Shown: one piece after another, positions 1-12,392 of the stretch
How positions within the stretch are numbered: the stretch's first letter is position 1
Layout: each line of letters starts with the position of its first letter
The notes under the pieces: model-generated
Told to the model about the DNA's origin: nothing
The model's input: only the letters and a program-made list of their open reading frames with translations
Databases searched by the model: none
Assembly (NCBI GenBank): GCA_025786725.1
Contig: JAHLTZ010000002.1
Coordinates: 558,001 to 622,000 of the forward strand
Origin: Syncephalis fuscata
Taxonomy: Eukaryota; Zoopagomycota; Zoopagomycetes; Zoopagales; Piptocephalidaceae
Direction: 5' to 3'
Length of the DNA stretch: 64,000 nucleotides
Made by a program: the position numbers and the translations under genes

Positions 1-1192
1 ATGAAAAAATAGTATTATTTACCAGCGGCACTCATCTGTCCCTCTAACATATACATTAAATGATGATGAAAAATAAATACACTTGTTCCATATTCCAATG
101 CTAGACGAATATAATCCTATTAATTATATTAGTATTTAGTCTAACATTTATAATCTATAATGTATAATCAACTTAAAGTTTAAATTAATTACCTCGACAC
201 ATTGCCATGGTGTATGTTTGTGGCCAGCAAATAATGCAGGATTTTCCAATAATCCACGGGCTGCCATAATACCTAATAAAATAGAGAGTTAATGCGTTTA
301 CTTTGTTTAATGAGTAACATGTCTACCATCGACTTTGGTTGCTGCATATACGTTATCAGCATCTTCCGCTGTAAATATATCTCCATTAGCTACTACAGGA
401 ATGTTCGATTGTTCTTTAACCATTCGGATGGATTCGATATTGACTGGGACACTCGATCGTTGGTGTCGCGTGCGTCCATGAACGGTCAGCCAATCTGCAC
501 CGGCCATTTCCATCTGACGAGCAAACTCCATAGTTTCACTAGTTATATTGGCGTTTATTATGATGATCAGTGCATTAATATTAATCAAACTTACCGTAAA
601 TCCTGATGAATACGAATTTTAACTGAACAAGGAATATCGACTTGCGCTTTAACCTGGCGTACCATATCTCGTACCGTTTCCGGTTCTTCCATTAAACGTG
701 AGCCGATACCTTCTTGGTAAGCCCATCGCTGAGGACAGCCACAATTGATATCCACAGCAGCAGCATGTCCTACAACTAGCTGGGCCGATCGTGTTAGATC
801 AACGGGATCACGGGCGGCAAATTGGACTACCACTGGCGTATCGTCATCGTTGGTAGAGAAATCCGAGTCGCGTGCAAACGGTGACTTGTGAAATACATCA
901 GCCAATGTCATAGGAGTATAGGCAATATCAACGCCATATCTAATGTAAAAAGCACGTATTATTATTATTATTATTAGCTTTCTAATTTTATACTTGCCCA
1001 CGGACTAATTCACGAAACGGCAGCTGGTTTAGACAATTATTTAGTACCAACTAGTAAAAAGTAGGTTCTATCTTGACAATCTACCTTTGAGTACCGCACC
1101 ATAGGTGCACATATGCTAACATATGGCCTATTCGCGCCAGCAGTAAATAGCTCCTCGACTGAGTAGCGTTTTCGTCTTTCTAATGTTGTCAT
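1..1192 (-). CDS. DUS4: tRNA-dihydrouridine synthase, Dus4 type (3' end outside window)
   Basis: FMN-dependent enzyme that reduces uridine to dihydrouridine in the tRNA D-loop. Exons, read 3' to 5' on the top strand: 1085-1192, 998-1023, 595-939, 327-538, 193-272 and 23-116; the gene runs off the left edge. All phases join in one open frame. Visible motifs: APMVRYSKLPFREL at the N terminus, YGVDIAYTPM, the catalytic-cysteine segment INCGCPQRWA, TVHGRTRHQRS (TIM-barrel phosphate-binding region), NGDIF, and GIMAARGLLENPALFAG. These match Dus4/DUS4L rather than Dus1-3. Intron 2 (940-997) begins GCAAGT, a GC-AG intron. The start at 1192 is the first ATG in frame. The gene is divergent from the methyltransferase fusion at 1642. 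Confidence 0.93.
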
Positions 1193-1641
1193 GCTGAGCA
1201 ATTTATTTAAAAAGAGGGAAATATGTTATTTAGTAGCTATTAATTAAATTGTAATGATTTGTGAGGTGAAAAAATACAATTAATTGCCACAGTTAGCTGT
1301 GGGTGTTGAAAAGAAAAAGAAAAAAGCTTATGTCCATATTTGGTAATATGAATTATCCAATTCTTTCAAAATTTTCTTATAACTAAAGAACTGGCTGACT
1401 ATATTCAGTATTATATTCAAATGATAGAAATATTTATATAACTAATGGATTTTCTTGAAAAATAAAACACATTCTTTTAACATTTCTTTTTTACGTTACA
1501 TGTTTATAAGTGCTACGTTTATTTGCTTGAACAGTATAACTCATACAAGTTGGTAATTCAAAAATATAAACTTTTACAGCCACAGCTAAAGTGCTATATT
1601 AACGAATAATAGTTTGTTTATAATTATCAAATAGTGCTAGT
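1193..1641. promoter_or_regulatory. Divergent promoter region between DUS4 and the HemK fusion
   Basis: A 449-bp AT-rich gap between two start codons facing away from each other. No clear TATA element or other recognisable site was seen; no ORF of note. Confidence 0.5.
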
Positions 1642-3743
1642 ATGGATGTTAGCAGAAACAACATTGATAAACGCGTGGTTTCAGCAGAGGAGGAGGGCCT
1701 GCGCTTGCATCAATTCTTACGGCGCAACTATCCAGAACACTTCTCGTCTAGACGGCGTTGTATTGTAGCCATTCGTGCAGGCGAAATACATGTTAATGGA
1801 GCAATAGCTGAAGAGACGCGTATAGTGCATTTTGAAGATAACGTTGAGGTGTATGAAGATGTGCACTTGTCTGCTATACGAGAACTAGAACGGCTTTGTG
1901 TTACTGTTCATCATACTACAACGCCCGAGACAGTTTGCGACGCATCAAATAAAGCTACCCAAGCAAATTCATGGTCATTTTCTGTGGTATGGAAGCCGGC
2001 TGGTGTAGCAAGCCAAGAGATAGAGCTGATAGACACCAAAATAAGAACTTGGAAGGGAGATAATGTAGCGTTTAATACACAAGCCATCTACTGGATAGAA
2101 AAATCGGCTAGTGGCTGGGTAAGTAATGAAGAGGTAATGTATCATTCGTACTAAATAGTGTTGTATTTTATTCAGTTAATATTAGCACGTAATTTGGCAA
2201 CATTTAATGCACTTCAACAGCAATTAGTTGGCGGTGAGATGCAGTGTCAATTTCGTGCACTGTGTAAAGGCAAAATAGCGCCAGGTATTCCAGGTGCAAC
2301 CATTGAAATTCCACTATCGTCCCTCGATAGTATTGAGCCAAACGATAACGATGATATCAAGAAAAATGATGATATGGCAGATTGCACTAATATTCTTGCT
2401 GTTAATAGCAGCACAACGACTTACGATTCTGATGCTATTCTTATCCACGTTGCAATACCTGTTCATGGACGAATTGTAAATATATCGGCAAGCAATAGTG
2501 CTGGACATCTCACAACGATTGACACATGGCTTGATATACAGCGTGGAAGCTGTGACTCAAATCAGCAAATGTCAGAATGTACTACTGCAAAAGCAGTGCA
2601 AATCAATGTTTTGACAAAAATAGGCGCTATTGGTCGGTTTATACGTCGTGCTCTCGCTTCTATTGGGCATCCAATTATTGGCAACGTTCGTGGATCAGAG
2701 GCTTTACCATCTGGACGTGGCAAAGGCTATATGCTATCGCTAATAGATTTGAAATTCCAGCATCCAAGCCAAGACAGCACTTTGGATAAAGAGCTGCATT
2801 TTCAGCATGAAGAGCCTAGCAAAATGACGGCAGTTCGGGCACGTGAAGAACGATTTAGAGCACAAAGGCGTGTATTAGAAGCAGAGGATTTAGCACTTGC
2901 TGGTATGGAATTAAATGAATTCGATACTAGCGAGAAACATACGCCCATTGCTTATGTTACTGGTGAAAAGGTACAATAGTTTATTACAGCTGCAGCCTAT
3001 TTATACAATGTCATTAGAAATTTTGCTCTTTACGATTCCAAGTCACCAAGGACACGCTAATTCCACGAATCAGCACAGAAACGCTGGTATCAGCTGCTTT
3101 ACGTTGGATACCTCAATGGCAGCAACCAGACTCCCTGCCAAAAATTATGGATATTGGCACAGGCTGTGGCTGCCTATTGATTTCTGTTTTGAATGCGGTA
3201 CCAACGCTAACTGGCGTCGGGATTGATTTATCCACCTCAGCATTAGCTGTAGCCAATGCCAACGCTAAACGTTTGTTAAACAGCAGCAGTTCAGAAGTGC
3301 GCTACAAGTTTCTGCAAGCAGACATGCTGCAGCTTGATCAGCCACACGAGCTGGCAAAATTTGAACCGAAAGAAGCACCAAAATCAGATGATGCTATCGA
3401 TGCAGTATCATGCACAGCGCCATTCACTCATGTTATTTGTAATCCGCCCTATTTAACCGAAAAACGCTACCAGCAGCTGTCTCAACTGACTGCAGAACCG
3501 GCTATGGCCGTAGTAGGAACAGACGAGGACGGACTTGGTGCCTATCGCGCACTGGCTAGCGTACTGCAGTCGGATCAATTGCTGCAGCCCGGTGGTCTAC
3601 TCATTCTTGAGGTAGGCCATGGATTGGCTTATCGTGTTGAAAATAGTATATTTGCATCATATGGCATATGGCATTTAAAAGATCACTTGCAAGACCAACA
3701 TGCGACAGTGCGTTGTCTTGTTTTCGAAAAACGTGGAATCTAA
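1642..3743 (+). CDS. S4/RluA-like pseudouridine-synthase domain fused to HemK/PrmC-type glutamine methyltransferase
   Basis: Three exons (1642-2118, 2176-2970, 3018-3743) join into one frame of about 665 residues. Residues about 15-75 look like an S4 RNA-binding domain (RLHQFLRRNYPEHFSSRRR, then GEIHVNG). An RluA-like region follows with a KPAG motif and, at about 150-165, YWIEKSASGWLILARN, which aligns with the family's HRLDxxTSGLLxxAKN; the catalytic Asp position reads Glu153. The C-terminal part has PIAYVTGEK, TLIPRISTETL, the SAM loop DIGTGCGCLL and the NPPYL signature of N5-glutamine methyltransferases that modify release factors. Both introns have canonical GT-AG ends; intron 1 carries TACTAA near its 3' end. 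The first half is probably a degenerate, RNA-binding-only module (inference); the methyltransferase half looks intact. Confidence 0.85.
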
Positions 3744-6700
3744 TAATTTCATGCTCAACGGTAGATGCGGCCGTCCCAAATAATAAGAACTGCTCTAGCG
3801 GTCCACGTGCGTCTTCAACTACTCCAGAAGACAATTGCTTAGATTACGGAAAGCACATGATCAGTTGTATAGCAATAAAATGATTGGTATTAGTTAATTT
3901 ATAGCACAAATAAACTAATTAATTCAATTAAATTGGCTATTCCAATGGTGGTAATAGCAAGTCACAACACAATAAATGGTACTGCCTAAAAAGGCAAGTT
4001 ACTTTTTTAATTACTGCTTGTTTAAAGGGTCGATCAATAGTATTTTAAAAATAGAAAAACAATAAACAGCGTGAATGACGAGAGAGTTCAATGGCTGCTT
4101 GGCAATGTCCGTTCCACAGAGGCTGCAGCGTGAGTTGTGCCTTGTAGCATTGGTCCAGCATAAGGTCTAGACCGATATATTAGCACGTAAATTACTGCCA
4201 ATAAACGCACTGGCAGGCCATGACGTTCTGGCCACTGCAAATAAACCATAATGCCATGAGTGCAATGCATGGAGTATTACAATTGTGAGCAATTTCATTC
4301 GCTAATATCCTGTACAAGCTGGCTAATGTATATATATATATGTGTGTGTGTGTGTGTTCTATTAGCGCCTTGACCATGCAGATAGGACGTAACAGATACG
4401 ACTGCGATTTGCAACATATCCTAAACACTTGAAAAGTCAACAATACGCTTATCCCACATTGCATTACTCGTATTCTAGCATTGCTAAACACAAAATTAAG
4501 GCCAGTTTTATTTTACAAGTAAATTCGTTGTATAAACTAGGCCAATAATAGGTGTAAAAAAACAAAAAAAAGCACAACCTTCGGAGTCAAACTTGGCTAC
4601 AAGGTAGCAATAGAATTAAGTTGCCCGATATAGTAATCAAGGCTGCATGTTAGGCACGCATTCGCACATGGAATACACTGTATAGAACGCGGTAAACGTA
4701 AAATAGTCAACGCCCGACCATGCTATTACCGCTTGAAAGCCATTTCTACAAACGAGCAAAGCTGACAAAAGCGTAGAAATTATACCGATGAGTGGACATG
4801 TCTGTGCTTTGCCACCAGAAAAGACCGAACGAGCCGGGCGCCACTTTTAGTACTCAGTAGTCACTATGGATTTCCTTTTTGCCTACTGTCCCGTACTCCG
4901 ACCACTCCAAAAAAGCCCCTGAGCTCGTGTTTTCCTACCAAATGCCACGCGGATCCCATGATCTCCGTGCATGGTGAATGTTTAAATAATACAGGTTTGC
5001 TTCCACATTTCATGCCTGCCATAGTCCCTCACGTCCGGTTGTCGTCGTTACTGTCGTCGCCGTCTGAAATCCTATATTATTGCCGCGCTTCTACCTTTCC
5101 ACACCTATTGCGTTATCTTTTTGTCGTTGGCGTTCAGCTTTTATTTCTAGAATTATCTTTATACAGCAGCGTAAACTTGGTGTTACCTGTTATTTCTCGC
5201 TATTCTTACCATTTCTCGGCGTAGCTTAGAGACAGTACCGGTTTTCTTATCCTAGTCTACTTTTTATGTCAGCAATTTAAAGCTACATTTTTCCCGTATT
5301 ATTATTATTATTATCACTGCTATTATTATAATTTTATTATTTATATTTGCGTTAGTAAGCGTCAGCGTGCTAGAATCTCTAGATAAATCTTGGCATTAAT
5401 ACGGTAAGCTTCCCAAACAATTGAGTGATGGCATAGTCGCCATTTGGTCTGGATCGTATGATTTTGCTCAGCCAATTAAATGAACTGTATGAGTATGCAA
5501 ATTGTGATTTATTTATATCGGTAAAATGGCTATGTAAGCAGTTTTTATAATGTGTGTGTCTTAATTCAAGATGCTTGCTTTCAGTATTTGCTGCATGTCG
5601 GCTATGTTGAATTTCCCATACTTGGCACTGACGCTGCACAGCGCCCCAATGGGCAGCACATGCTCCTATTATCGATTGACAGCGATAATACAATGGCTTG
5701 GGAAGTGCATTGTTCGGGGCATGTACACGCTGTATTTGAGTGCAAAACACTAGACTTGGCATAGACAAATGTATGTACACAGGTCGCCGTCTTGCCTAAC
5801 AATACACTTTTCGGATCTAAGCGCCAAAGGCAGTACTAGAGCTGTAATCATTGTGATGTATAATTGGTGCAATGTAAACAAAGACCCGATTAAAAATAGA
5901 TTTAATGTATTTGTGTAAATCTATTATTTTACAAAGAATAGCGTCTCCCATTTTAACTTTATCAATGGCTTCATTGACAAGATAATGGACACAAATAGCT
6001 GCTGTTTTATAATAGTCGTAAAGTACTTGATGACAACGGTGTAGTTGATCATTCATTTGTATATATTCCCACATACACATATATATACATGTGCAATTAC
6101 ACGTGTACATTCGGCTTTACTAGCAAGCGGCCGTCAACAAATTCTATTTTTTACCTTAGGCTTGAAACTACTGACCGACATCCGGGGCATGCACTTTTAT
6201 TGGTTAACTAAAGATATGCAACGTCAAATGCATTGCCTTGTATGTCTTCTATAATAGCTATTTTTGTTTTGTGACATATGTGTATTCTCGGTATATTTAC
6301 TTTACTAGTTCACAGCCGTTGCCAATACGTAGTACCCATAAGATAGAATAAGTTCAAGGTGTTCCTTGAATAAACAAATGGGAATGCTTATACAAAGTAG
6401 CTTATTTTGTTTTTAATTCACTATACGTATTTAAATCCTCTCTGTTTAAGACGCAATAGTCTTTACAGCCTACATTGTCGACACTTTAATCCATTTATCT
6501 TTATTGCCGTCCATCTTTTCAAACCATTTTAGCTTGTACAGGCCGTAGATTATCTGTTTTCTTTATTTCTCCTTCCTTCCCTTTTCTTTCTTTCAATTGG
6601 TGCCTGTGCTTGTGTGTGTGTGTGTGTTCTACTGTATGTAGAACGCAGATCATCTCTTTCTAACCTGACATGCTGTTTGTGGCACGGCTTGTAACACTGA

Positions 6701-8629
6701 CTTTCGCCTTGCTATCTTGATTTGTTCTGCCATCTGACTCGCTCCCGACACCGCTATAGCACTATCTTGCTTTGATTCTCTTCCTTGATAGTGGTGCCGC
6801 ATACTACATATGCAACTGGCTGCATTCTTGCTGTCTTGCATTGAAACCACCTGGCACGTGGCAAAACAATTATTGGAGAAGGCACGCGTGTATTTTAATC
6901 TCACTGCGTCTACCTTGGTATGTAGCTGAATGTAGTCTGTGCATTACAACGTGGTGTAGAGTCGGTTATACCCATTGCCAAGCTAGACGTACATAGATGC
7001 TCTGGGAATTATATTTGTTGAATTTGCCGCATCTTAACCATATCTGTAGAAGCCGCTCAAGGCATTGAGTTCTACTGGTCTTACCATCATACAGCACTAT
7101 GCAGCTGCTTGCATAGTCGTTCGAGCTAATTGTAATGAGCTATCTGGGGAAAATTCTATGTTGCATAATTAACTAACCATTGTTTGTTCTCTATATTTTC
7201 TTTCTATCATCGCCATCAACACTTCTACTCCTTCTGGTATGACCGACAATGATTCTTTTATCAAATCCAAACGTGTGGTAACCACTAAATCGACTTGGCT
7301 TAACATTCATCATGGTAACTATACATCCTATCACCATCCACTTATCCATACACGTACTTAATAATATATATATAAACGCTCAAATCACTCCATTGCTTTT
7401 ATAATCTTACATATATTACTTCTTTTATTCGATTACCCCGCCTTTTACCAAATTATTCGACGATTTCTTATTTCCTGACTTCATATTTCTCCCGTGACTC
7501 ACTGGGACTAATATCACCTTATTTCTAACGTGACTGGCCTGGCATTCCACTGTCACTCCTTGTCATCTCTCCCTCTCTCTCTCCCTCTCTCTCTCCCTCT
7601 CTACTATACACTTCCTTTTTTGACCCTCATCATCCAATACACGCGACTCAACTCATTGTCTCACTATTATCCTTTTTGACACGTTGTGTGTGGCCGTGTA
7701 TCATTATCTCTTACCTTTGCTGGTCATTCGTGTGCTTTATTTTGGGTGGGCTGTGCATGCACTACTACTCTCACGCGTTCTTTTGATTGAACTTTTCATA
7801 CCTTGTCCTTTGCACGTGGTATACGCGAACTCTTCGCATCGATCACCCCCAACGCCACCCCCTCACACTATACACACGCACGCTGTCATATACATCCATA
7901 CTCATCCATACTCATCGGATCACCATACAACGCCTATATAAATCACCTTGATCCACTGCTCGCCCTTCTTTCTTCGCCACCCTTCTTGCTCTCTGAATTC
8001 TTGCAACGACGATTTCTTCGCTGGTCTCACGTCTGCAATATTCAATCTCTACCATAATCTTATTTGGTGGAATGCCCACGAATTTGTAAATTTGTCTTGT
8101 TTAACTTGTGGATTGACTTGATTAGTAGTCGGCCAGTATTTTAAACACGCTTTCTTGCTACTATTATTTTATCCTATTATACTACTACTACTACTATTAT
8201 TATATTACACCATCGCCTCCTCTCCGCCAATTTATTTCTTCTATTAAGCGCGATTATTCTGCTGCTGGAAGAGTATGTATTTGGCGTGCTAGATCTTTTC
8301 ATTCTATTATTTCATCCCTCACGTAACTACCATTGTGCTAGTTTGCACCATCATTTCTCATACTTGATCCATTTCTGCAGCCTTACACTCGCCTATTAAG
8401 TGCAGATCATTTATTTACTTTTTGGCTATTTTCCTTATTATCCATTAACATTTGGTTAACGAAAGTACACTATTTGACATTTGCAACGCTGATTTGCAGA
8501 TATTCTACTTTCATTTACTATTCGTGTTTACGTCCAACGCTCCCTAACAATTGGAATCTAGCCTTGAACTTACCAGTCAATTTCCGTCGATCTATCTTGC
8601 AGCAACAATAACAGCAATAACAATCAACC
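3744..8629. other. Gene-poor region upstream of the cyclin gene
   Basis: Nearly 4.9 kb with no ORF that I recognise. It holds a mixed TA/TG microsatellite at 4329-4357, a TG run at 6611-6627 and a CT-rich tract at 7565-7612. From roughly 6.5 to 8.6 kb the top strand becomes pyrimidine-rich, suggesting promoter and long 5' leader of the downstream cyclin gene. Confidence 0.5.
7565..7612. repeat. CT-rich microsatellite tract
   Basis: Repeated CCCTCTCTCT units, about 48 bp, in the pyrimidine-rich leader region before the cyclin gene. Confidence 0.8.
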
Positions 8630-8976
8630 ATGGTTGCACTAGAAAAGCTATCCTTGGACGCGCTTTCTTTGCCGTCACAAGAGGATTTGATTGGTGAGTA
8701 TTTTAATGGTGTGGCAATACTGTATAGAGTGATTATTGCGTATGGGGTGATATGTGAAATGTGGTGCTTGTGCTGTCACATGTTTTTTGGGACTGCGTTT
8801 TTCCGTATCTCTACCTGTCTGTCTACCTTCCTTCCTTCCTTGTTTATTTTAGGCAGTTTGGGGGGAAGAGAAAGGCAGTTGTGCGGCAGTTTGCATACAA
8901 ATTTGGGCCAGCTGCACATTCATGTGTGGTTGGCTGTAAGTGTAAGGTGGAGAGGAGAGCTCAGTGAACATGTGTA

Positions 8977-9008
<32 letters not shown>

Positions 9009-10158
9009 CACTTTATGGCATGGCACCTCGTACTAGAGAATATGGTGTTACCTTTGCTTCAATGTAAACTGGCCACGTAACGCGGATACAAGTGAGCCTT
9101 GAACATAACCTGTAATTCATTGTGCATGCTATCCATGCCTCTGTCTAAGACTTTTTGAATAGAGGTTTCTATATTATGCATGTAGAAGGATAGATATATT
9201 GATAATGCCGGATGCTGTACCCCAGTATTTTCGGAGCATCGGAATATCAAATGAATTGGCTTGCATTTGTTTTGCAGCTTGGCCTTGTTGTGTCCACTGC
9301 CACAGCTAGCACAACAGCTACAATGAACAAAGCATTGCCGCAGTATTAATGGCTGCTTGACACGCGTGTCGTACAGCATAGGTCGATTGATTACTATCGA
9401 TACAGTTTACCTTTTTGTACTGCGGACAATGGCCATTTTGATTCTGTAATACGATGCACTGCCCAGTGCAGTGACAAATTCATAGTATATCACTAAACTT
9501 GTACTAACATGGCCTCGCCCTTTTCTTTAATAGTATGGACCGCAAAGGCTGCTGAGGACCTTTTACCACGCAGCTCTAGAACTGCTAACGATGCACACTT
9601 GCCAGAAATGCTGGACTTTGTGCGCCAAGTCGTAGAACGGTCTCGCATCCGGCCTGCAGTGTGGCCATCACTCTCGTGTATATCCAACGTTTCAAGCCTT
9701 GTTTACCGCAAGGATCCCGCGGCGATTTTGATGCTCCTTATCGGATCTTTGTTGCGGCCGCTCTTACCGCCAGCAAGTTCCTGATTGACACCGGTATGAG
9801 AACCGAAACTATGAGCCGTGCTACTCGAGGCATATTCACCCCTCGTGATGTCAGTCGCGCAGAGCGTACCTTCCTTCGCTTAGTTAACTACCGTCTATGG
9901 GTAGAGCCAAGCGAGTTGATGTTTATGGAGGAACGTTTCTGCAGCTCGCCAAACTGCCGTGGTACCGATCACATCGGTAGTGCTAATGCCACTAGCGCAC
10001 CCATTCCAGTGATGGTGCGCGCACAACGCTCATCAATTGACATCGAGACAGCATCTGTCGTGTCTTGCCTGAGCGATACCGATTCGGCTTGTGAGACAAT
10101 GGAGGAGGCAATGACGGCCACTATACCGTCTAAAAAATCGCACCTCATTAATGCTTAA
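8630..10158 (+). CDS. Pho80/Pcl-type cyclin
   Basis: Regulatory subunit for a Pho85-type cyclin-dependent kinase, by family. Exon 1 is 8630-8693; an unusually long intron (8694-9533, 840 nt) has GTGAGT at its 5' end, a TG microsatellite, and TACTAAC just before TTTAATAG; exon 2 runs to 10158. The cyclin box reads LPEMLDFVRQVVERS, then AITLVYIQRFK, RIFVAALTASKFLID, then a GIFTPRDV segment and ERTFLRLVNYRLWV, all typical of PF08613 cyclins. The frame breaks near 9660 (GCAGTGTGGCC) between the first two helices: one added base restores an intact protein of about 229 residues. The tail after residue 150 is Ser/Thr-rich and not conserved. Confidence 0.85.
8981..9009. repeat. TG dinucleotide microsatellite in the cyclin intron
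   Basis: An uninterrupted run of TG repeats inside the long first intron of the cyclin gene. Confidence 0.9.
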
Positions 10159-10204
10159 TCGTCTCTTAGATAGATGTTGATAATCACATTATTATCAGCC
10201 TAAT

Positions 10205-10239
10205 ACGGCGCTGCTAGCTAGCATTACTAGCAGCGCCGT
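10205..10239. other. Perfect 13-bp GC-rich hairpin in the cyclin 3' region
   Basis: Left arm 10205-10217 (ACGGCGCTGCTAG) and right arm 10227-10239 are exact reverse complements, with a 9-nt loop. It starts 47 bp after the cyclin stop codon in strongly AT-rich DNA and would form in the transcript. Possible 3' UTR regulatory or processing element (inference). Confidence 0.75.
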
Positions 10240-12392
10240 TTCCCTTCTCGACTCTTTCCCCATCCGCAACTTTCTACAATCACTTACTCAATCAACCAAT
10301 CAACCAATCAACCAATCATACATACATATATACATATTACATATAACATTAGGAACAATTACAACATTAATTGTAGCATATTTATTATAGCTACAACAAT
10401 ACAGCTGCTTTGTTCTCTATTTCCTCGTTTCCCTCGTTTACTCGTTTTCCTATATCGCGCTGTCTTTTCTCGTACGTCTTCCATTTGTATTACACGTAGA
10501 TACTACTTTATTTGCATTTTTTCACGCAAAGCTCACCCAATAACTGTCTTGCTTCAATGCAATCGACATTATTGGATGCGTCAAATGGCAGTTTAATAGT
10601 AGTTCTATGTTTATCACTTTAGTCATTTTTCTTCGTTTGCTGCCTTTAAGCCATTGCGCTTTCTATTCTTTTCGTCGTATACTTACCTTATTGCTTTCCC
10701 GAAGATGATACTAATTTCGACTCGTTTGAACGTATGCTTTCAAAAAACAACAAAAGAAAGAAAAGGAAGCACAGCCCGCTCATTCGTATCGTCACTTAAT
10801 CACACACTACACATCTATTATATTGCCGCCGTATTATTTCCGTCGCCGACTATTACACGCTACTGCTACAACAACGACAACGACATTGACGAATTTAAGC
10901 AACTATAGTTGAACCATATTCTTGGTTACCTTTCCTATTTCTTCCTGCATTGAACAATCCATGTGCTTGCTTTTTCAATTACCTTCAACATTCTAGTGTT
11001 GACATTTCTGCTCTTCGTTTTTCTTTCTTGACGCATTTTCGGATCTTTTTTGTCCGTTAATTGCACCTAGAACGCGGTCTCATTGGCCGACTGCATTGCA
11101 ATCGTTTCCTCAGTTGGCTGAACAACATCAAGTGCATGTATACAATTCATCATTGCAACATTTATTCCACTTGGCTCTTAATGGCCAGATGGTGAGATTC
11201 CGAGGAAGAATAGTGCCACTTTTGCCTTTCTTCCTCAAACCTCTGTTTTAGATGCTGCACACTTGCTTGCTTTTCTCCATATGGGCAGCATTTTCCAAGT
11301 GCAGTCTTGCACCTTTGAACCTTACAACTTGTACGCATTTTTTGCATTAATTCATAGATGTTCCGGACCCTTTATGATTTCGCATATAGCTGGTCTCTTT
11401 ACAGCCTGCATCGCATTTTGTATTTGTGCTATTACAATTTTGGAGTGATCTAAATAAATACATATTTGTAAAAGTTAACTAATAAATGATGTTGAAAAAC
11501 CGTAACAGTATTGTATAATTGTAGTTATGTGCAAAGCCAAAAGTTTTGGACAATATTTTTTATTTGACAACTGTAATTACTCGTTTTCATAGATGTTTGC
11601 AAATATAATTGATTGATAATTAAAAGATAGGTATGTTACCAAACTACTATAGTCAATATTTTATACTGTAATCATAGGTACTGTATTGGTAAGTACTGGT
11701 ACAGTTTATTATATTAAATAAATGCTATTATAAAGAACTATAAATTATTTGTTTTAAGAAAATTGTTATAGATAAATTGTGTAATTGATTTAAATAAACT
11801 TTAATTTGTTAACATTAGCAAATTACCGTAGCTACATTTTTATAGTTTAGGTATTATATTATACAGATCTTACTGAAGCTTTGATACTGCTATAAAGTAT
11901 CTAACATAACGAATAATAATAATTTTATTTTAGCTTTTATTAGTTAAGCATTATACTTGTTTTAATTGAATTTAATGCGTTAGTTTACTTATGATAGTTG
12001 TTTGAAATAAAATAAACACTAGCTGCACACATTAACAATTTATATTTCTTTATTTTTAATAAAATAATATTACTCTTTATTCATCTTCGTACTATTCGAC
12101 CGCCTATATGCAACATTGTCTATTTGAAAGTGCAACAGTGTTGTAATAATTTACAATTTACTCTTTATAACATTATTAATCACTCATATACTAACTATAA
12201 AATTAGCGTACTTTTTAAAACTAGCAGATAAGTAGATCCAAATTAGTACACACGTGCATTATAGGCCTTTGTTTAAACCGGAATAGGATTTATACGTCGT
12301 AGAATATTCTATACACAGAATTTATCGACGTGTACACAAACAATATCTGTTTTTATTTTATCATCTTTTCCAATCTTTTACTACTGCTCAAC
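10240..12392. other. Intergenic region without recognisable genes
   Basis: About 2.1 kb. It includes a short tandem repeat of CAACCAAT units near 10287-10317. No ORF with recognisable similarity; the last 900 bp are very AT-rich and lead into the glycosyltransferase promoter. Confidence 0.5.

Noticed and set aside
9641-9660. A 20-nt intron (GTCTCG...CAG) in the cyclin gene that would also restore frame
   Set aside because: Far shorter than any other intron here and it would delete conserved cyclin-box residues.
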